NCBI GenBank assembly: GCA_035378955.1
Contig: DAOSUS010000009.1
Coordinates: forward strand, 1-64,000
Direction: 5' to 3'
Source of the DNA: Candidatus Hydrogenedens sp.
GTDB lineage: Bacteria; Hydrogenedentota; Hydrogenedentia; Hydrogenedentales; Hydrogenedentaceae
Length of the DNA stretch: 64,000 nt
Below are positions 62,189 through 64,000 of this stretch, piece by piece. The translations under genes were made by a program, and so were the position numbers. Position 1 is the stretch's first letter. Each line of letters starts with the position of its first letter. The notes below the pieces were generated by a model. It worked only from the letters and a program-made list of their open reading frames with translations. It did not search any database and had not been told where the DNA came from.

Positions 62189-64000
62189 ATGAATAGAAAA
62201 AAATTATATTATTCGATTTCTTATTTGGGTTTGATTTGTGTCTCTGTAGTTATAAGTTTATTATCAGGATGTGCAAAAGAACATAGATTAAAACCTATCC
62301 ATTTTAGACCTGTACCCCCTCCAGAAATCCCATCTCAAGAATTACCTCCTGTGGCAACAGCATCACCAGTTCAATCTATTCGAATAGCCAATGCCTATTT
62401 TGAAGAAGCCCAAAATGCACTTCAGAAAAATGATAAAAAGACTGCTCAGGAAAAATATTTAACTGCCCGTAGGACATTAATAAGTGTCGGAATCGTCCCC
62501 TGTATTTTTCGTGATTTAGAATCATGGGAAAGGGACATGCTTCCGGAATCAGAAAAGAAAATAAACCTTCAGTCTATGAATACATATAAGATAATAGAAG
62601 GACTGAAAGGTTCTCCACCTTATAGTTCTATTGATATTCCTTTTCCTGTCCCAGAAAGAGTTTTATATGAAATTGAAGACGCTCAAACGAGGTATCCAGA
62701 CCGTTTTCAGGAAGGCTTGGACCGAAGTGGTTATTATGTCCCTTATATAAGGGAATCTCTAAAAAAGGCAGGCTTACCTCAGGAATTATGTTGGTTGGCG
62801 ATGGTAGAAAGTATGTATAAACTAAAAGCATACTCTTCTGCAGGTGCTGCGGGTATGTGGCAATTTATTCGTTCAACAGGCGAACACTACAATATGAGAA
62901 TTGACTCATATATAGATGAAAGATATAATTGGGTCATTGCAACATCTCATGCTATTGAATATTTAACCAATCTTCACAACTTTTTTAAAGGGGATTGGAA
63001 TCTGGCTATAAGTGCTTATAATATGGGAGAAGGGGCATTAATGCGTAAAATTGAAGCCAATGGGAGAAATAGGAACTTTTGGACACTTATCGAAACACCT
63101 CCCGCCTCTTATGAAATTAGAGATGAAACAAAAAAATATCTCCCGCGGTTTCTTGCTTATATACTCATTTGTAACGACCCAGTTCCTTACGGTTTTTCAC
63201 CTTCCCCTTATCAACCCATTAAATGGGATGAAGTTGAAGTTAGCGGGATGTATGCACTGGATGCATTAGATAGAGCCATGGGTTATACAGCGGGAACACT
63301 TTCTTCCTGGAACCCATTTTTAATTCGAGGAACCACTCCACCTACAGGATGTAAATTAATGATACCTGCAGGAGATGGCTCAAAATTATTGGCAATGCTA
63401 AATAATCCATCTATTAAGCAAGCCGAAGTAATCACATATAAAGTTAAGAAAGGTGAAACTGCTTATCATATTGCACAAAAATATGACATTTCCGTTAATG
63501 AATTGCTGAAAATCAATGATTTCAATAGCGTGAAATCTGTAAAGGCAGGAATGGAAATACAAGTTCCTCTCTCAAAGAAAGGGCGTTTTAGTTTTGCTAA
63601 AAGTGAAGATAAAGAAGCTAAAAAAGAACTTGAACAAGAAACCAAAGATTACCATCTTGTTCAAAAAGGGGAGACCTTATTTTCTATAGCGAAGAAATAT
63701 AACATTGAAGTAGAAAATTTAGCAGTATGGAATAATATGAAAAGTGACCAGAGATTGAAAGTGGGGGATAGAATATCCATAAAGCCACTTCCCTCTCAAA
63801 ATGTTGAGGTATCCCAATCTATTCCCCATGAAGAAGAGAAACAGCAAACAAGAGATATTTATCATGTAGTTAAAGCAGGAGATACTATTAATTCAATATC
63901 TAAAACATATTCTACGGAACCTGAAAAGATTATGCAGATGAACAATCTTTCAGCGAAATCAATATTGCATATAGGTCAAAGGCTGGTTGTCGGGAAAGAA
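62189..64000 (+). CDS. mltD: MltD-type lytic murein transglycosylase with LysM repeats (cut by window end)
   Basis: The reading frame runs from ATG 62189 to the window end without a stop, giving at least 604 residues. The lipoprotein signal is ISLLSGCAK. The SLT domain (about residues 175-340) has the catalytic Glu 207 in LAMVESMYK, then YSSAGAAGMWQFI and AISAYNMGEGAL. Three LysM domains follow (starts near 63431, 63650 and 63860), each with a KGET or AGDT motif. MltD cleaves peptidoglycan glycan strands. The real C terminus lies beyond the window; more LysM units are possible. Confidence 0.93.
   Translation, partial: MNRKKLYYSISYLGLICVSVVISLLSGCAKEHRLKPIHFRPVPPPEIPSQELPPVATASPVQSIRIANAYFEEAQNALQKNDKKTAQEKYLTARRTLISVGIVPCIFRDLESWERDMLPESEKKINLQSMNTYKIIEGLKGSPPYSSIDIPFPVPERVLYEIEDAQTRYPDRFQEGLDRSGYYVPYIRESLKKAGLPQELCWLAMVESMYKLKAYSSAGAAGMWQFIRSTGEHYNMRIDSYIDERYNWVIATSHAIEYLTNLHNFFKGDWNLAISAYNMGEGALMRKIEANGRNRNFWTLIETPPASYEIRDETKKYLPRFLAYILICNDPVPYGFSPSPYQPIKWDEVEVSGMYALDALDRAMGYTAGTLSSWNPFLIRGTTPPTGCKLMIPAGDGSKLLAMLNNPSIKQAEVITYKVKKGETAYHIAQKYDISVNELLKINDFNSVKSVKAGMEIQVPLSKKGRFSFAKSEDKEAKKELEQETKDYHLVQKGETLFSIAKKYNIEVENLAVWNNMKSDQRLKVGDRISIKPLPSQNVEVSQSIPHEEEKQQTRDIYHVVKAGDTINSISKTYSTEPEKIMQMNNLSAKSILHIGQRLVVGKE

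Noticed and set aside
1..64000. CRISPR arrays, rRNA and tRNA genes, insertion sequences
   Set aside because: No regularly spaced repeats, no rRNA-like or cloverleaf segments in the intergenic stretches, and no transposase frames were found by reading. Intergenic regions are all under 300 bases.

Overview
The window is AT-rich, densely coding DNA from a diderm (Gram-negative-type) bacterium. It carries BamA, an OmpH/Skp-like chaperone, LpxD and an LpxC-FabZ fusion, together with lipoproteins and an MltD-type transglycosylase. Several features resemble Candidatus Hydrogenedentota or related Lentisphaerota/Planctomycetota-like lineages. These are a secreted C25 peptidase with an EG-rich tract followed by dockerin-like segments, a prepilin-like protein with a C-terminal 'LDGH' tail, and a Tat-exported Gfo/Idh/MocA oxidoreductase. 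This placement is inferred from gene style, not from a marker-gene tree. I see no rRNA, tRNA, CRISPR array, prophage or insertion sequence, and no gap over 300 bases without a gene. The region reads as ordinary chromosome.

Layout. 0.1-5.5 kb: trpD, a three-gene glycerol-3-phosphate dehydrogenase-like cassette (two flavoproteins plus DUF1667), and two exported thioredoxin-fold proteins on the minus strand. 5.7-10.9 kb: YceD/DUF177-rpmF-plsX, a zinc-ribbon/TPR protein, a Xer recombinase, a small membrane protein, a ComB-like phosphatase (minus) and an HU-like protein with a strong terminator. 11-17 kb: the giant C25 peptidase and polyphosphate kinase. 16.8-20.1 kb: a minus-strand run of nitroreductase, deoC, SDR and lysA. 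20.2-25.7 kb: a tightly packed radA-disA-pyrK-pyrD-pyrF-pyrE run. 25.7-32.7 kb: GH4 glycosidase, HEAT-repeat protein, acylphosphatase, coiled-coil protein, exported sugar isomerase-like protein, sialidase and aldo/keto reductase. 32.7-38.5 kb: EF-hand protein, GT2, two tandem alpha/beta hydrolases, an EamA transporter, a metallophosphoesterase and a prepilin-like protein. 39.1-43.3 kb: mcsA-mcsB-clpC. 43.4-48.8 kb: bamA-ompH-lpxD-lpxC/fabZ. 49-52.2 kb: a tripartite-type ABC exporter. 52.3-58 kb: MFS, phosphatidylcholine synthase, an AftB-like GT-C transferase, an Sfp-like PPTase and a Tat-exported oxidoreductase. 58.2-64 kb: a GspA/ExeA-like ATPase, a hybrid histidine kinase, and an MltD transglycosylase cut by the window end.

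The most striking observation is in the McsA-McsB-ClpC module. The McsB homologue aligns along its length with the protein-arginine kinase family, but the residues expected for ATP binding and catalysis are replaced. It is probably a pseudokinase, perhaps kept as a ClpC adaptor. Other points worth attention are the coupling of the c-di-AMP synthase gene to the pyrimidine genes, a phosphatidylcholine synthase outside its usual proteobacterial setting, and the EG-repeat/dockerin-like C terminus of the giant C25 peptidase.
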